Shown here: piece after piece, positions 5,302 through 6,268 of the stretch
How positions within the stretch are numbered: position 1 is the stretch's first letter
How the letters are laid out: the number at the start of each line of letters is the position of its first letter
NCBI GenBank assembly: GCA_937958285.1
Contig: CALFXQ010000266.1
Span: 1 to 6,268, forward strand
Direction of reading: 5' to 3'
Source: an uncultured Fusibacter sp.
Lineage (GTDB): Bacteria; Bacillota; Clostridia; Peptostreptococcales; Acidaminobacteraceae
Length of the DNA: 6,268 nt
Position numbers and translations under genes: made by a program
Notes under the pieces: model-generated
What the model saw: only the letters and a program-made list of their open reading frames with translations
The model's database searches: none
What the model was told of the DNA's origin: nothing

Positions 5302-6268
5302 ATGAAAAAAGTATTAATGACTGGTAATCAGGCGATTGCCAGGGGTTTCTATGAAGCGGGGGGACACCTTGCTGCCAGTTATCCAGGTTCTCCGACTGTT
5401 GAGATGTTAGAGGAAATTCGACACAAGTATCGAGAAATCTATTCAGAGTTCTCGACAAACGAAAAAGTGGCGCTAGAGGTGGCTATAGGTAGCTCGATGG
5501 CAGGTGCAAGAAGCATTGTATCGATGAAACACGTTGGCGTGAATGTGGCTGCAGACCCGCTGATGACCTTTACCCAAACAAAGACAAACGGTGGCTTTGT
5601 CTTGATGAGTGGCGACGATCCTGGCATGGCGAGCTCTCAAAATGAACAAGATAATCGCATATTTGCAAAGTTTGCAAATATGCCTGTTTTAGATCCATCA
5701 GATAGCCAAGAAGCTAAAGATTACACCGCGCTTGCCCTTGAAATAAGCGAACGCTTTCAAACGCCGGTAATGCTTAGAATTACCTCGCGCCTATGTCATA
5801 GCAAGAGCCAAGTCACTTTGGGAGAACACAAACCTACACCTATCAAAAGCTATGTTAAAGACATTTCAAACTTTGGCATGATTCCCCCGAATACCTTCGA
5901 CAAACAGTTTCATATGAGAGACCGCACAAATGCCCTACAAGAAGCAATAGAGACCCTTAACTTAAACCAATACTTGCCAAGAGAAGAGGCAAAGGTTCTC
6001 GTGGTGACATCGGGTCTTCCCTATCAAAATATCTTAGAAATAGAGGGGCCATTTAGTATCTATAAACTGGGCATGGTTTATCCTCTGCCCATTGATGCGA
6101 TTAAAGCCTTGGCAAAAAAATATGAAAAAGTGCTCGTGGTAGAAGAGATGATGCCCTTTATTGAGGATCAATTAAAGCTCGCAGAAATTCCATGCGAGGG
6201 CAAGCGCTACTTTTCATTTACGGGGGAACTCGACGTTCTAGACATTAGAAATGGCCTTGTTGAGGCGG
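5302..6268 (+). CDS. iorA: Indolepyruvate:ferredoxin oxidoreductase alpha subunit, N-terminal part (3' end outside window)
   Basis: An open frame from ATG 5302 runs off the right edge, giving 322 complete codons of a protein that is normally about 600 residues. Visible landmarks: GNQAIARGFYEAGG at 8-21 and SYPGSPTVEMLEEI at 26-39, the start of the pyruvate:ferredoxin oxidoreductase-type pyrimidine-binding domain; NEKVALEVAIG at 53-63, carrying the conserved Glu region expected to contact thiamine diphosphate; SMKHVGVNVAADPLMT at 74-89; the SGDDPG-ASSQNEQDNR segment at about 103-119; and PVLDPSDSQEAKDY at 128-141. The second domain starts near 230. IorA and IorB convert aryl-2-oxoacids such as indolepyruvate plus CoA to aryl-acyl-CoA, CO2 and reduced ferredoxin. 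The C-terminal TPP and 4Fe-4S ferredoxin-like modules are beyond the window, as would be any iorB. The start is set by AAGGGGG (5289-5295), six bases upstream. The 44-bp gap after the CDF gene shows no clear promoter or terminator, so read-through is possible. Confidence 0.92.
   Translation, partial: MKKVLMTGNQAIARGFYEAGGHLAASYPGSPTVEMLEEIRHKYREIYSEFSTNEKVALEVAIGSSMAGARSIVSMKHVGVNVAADPLMTFTQTKTNGGFVLMSGDDPGMASSQNEQDNRIFAKFANMPVLDPSDSQEAKDYTALALEISERFQTPVMLRITSRLCHSKSQVTLGEHKPTPIKSYVKDISNFGMIPPNTFDKQFHMRDRTNALQEAIETLNLNQYLPREEAKVLVVTSGLPYQNILEIEGPFSIYKLGMVYPLPIDAIKALAKKYEKVLVVEEMMPFIEDQLKLAEIPCEGKRYFSFTGELDVLDIRNGLVEA

Noticed and set aside
5439..5627. Minus-strand open frame inside iorA
   Set aside because: It lies antisense to a well-recognised IorA sequence. 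The plus-strand frame is open through the window edge and carries the family motifs.

Overview
The window looks like a piece of a low-to-moderate GC Gram-positive (Firmicutes) chromosome, most likely from an anaerobic, amino-acid-fermenting member of the Clostridia. Three things point there: a cell-wall protein with an LPQTG sortase signal, strong purine-rich Shine-Dalgarno sequences (GGAGG/AGGGG type) before nearly every gene, and the start of an indolepyruvate:ferredoxin oxidoreductase gene (iorA). No rRNA, tRNA, CRISPR array, insertion sequence, phage gene or origin was seen. The taxonomic guess is an inference; no species is claimed.

Layout. (1) Positions 1-645 hold the C-terminal end of a Thr-rich surface protein whose start lies outside the window. 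Two tandem-repeat arrays (21-bp units, then 33-bp units) encode its stalk. A strong hairpin at 672-708 separates it from the convergent minus-strand pair. (2) The minus-strand pair (1842 down to 722) is a small protein resembling the PrcB C-terminal domain, joined by an ATGA overlap to an inositol-monophosphatase-family phosphatase. (3) Divergent from it is a plus-strand type-2 malate/lactate dehydrogenase (Ldh2 family, 1933-3012). (4) A minus-strand GNAT acetyltransferase (3455-3024) converges on the dehydrogenase with an 11-bp gap. (5) A 129-bp divergent intergenic region follows, with an extended -10 promoter and four consecutive dyads. It leads into a plus-strand cluster: a lipoprotein cyclophilin (3585-4337), a cation diffusion facilitator (4349-5257) and, 44 bp further on, iorA (5302 to the window edge). 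No gene-free stretch longer than 300 bp exists.

How the genes work together. The phosphatase, dehydrogenase, acetyltransferase and IorA are metabolic or housekeeping genes with no obvious shared pathway. The cyclophilin and the CDF transporter are close enough to be co-transcribed. The CDF has an Asn-x3-Asp / Asp-x3-Asp metal-site pattern that suggests manganese (or another divalent metal other than zinc) export. IorA fits anaerobic oxidation of aryl-2-oxoacids derived from aromatic amino acids, with electrons passed to ferredoxin.

I see no convincing undescribed multi-gene system. The points most worth checking are the nearly homogenised repeat arrays in the surface protein, the tiled dyads at 3477-3543, the stand-alone PrcB-like protein coupled to a phosphatase, and the predicted metal choice of the CDF.
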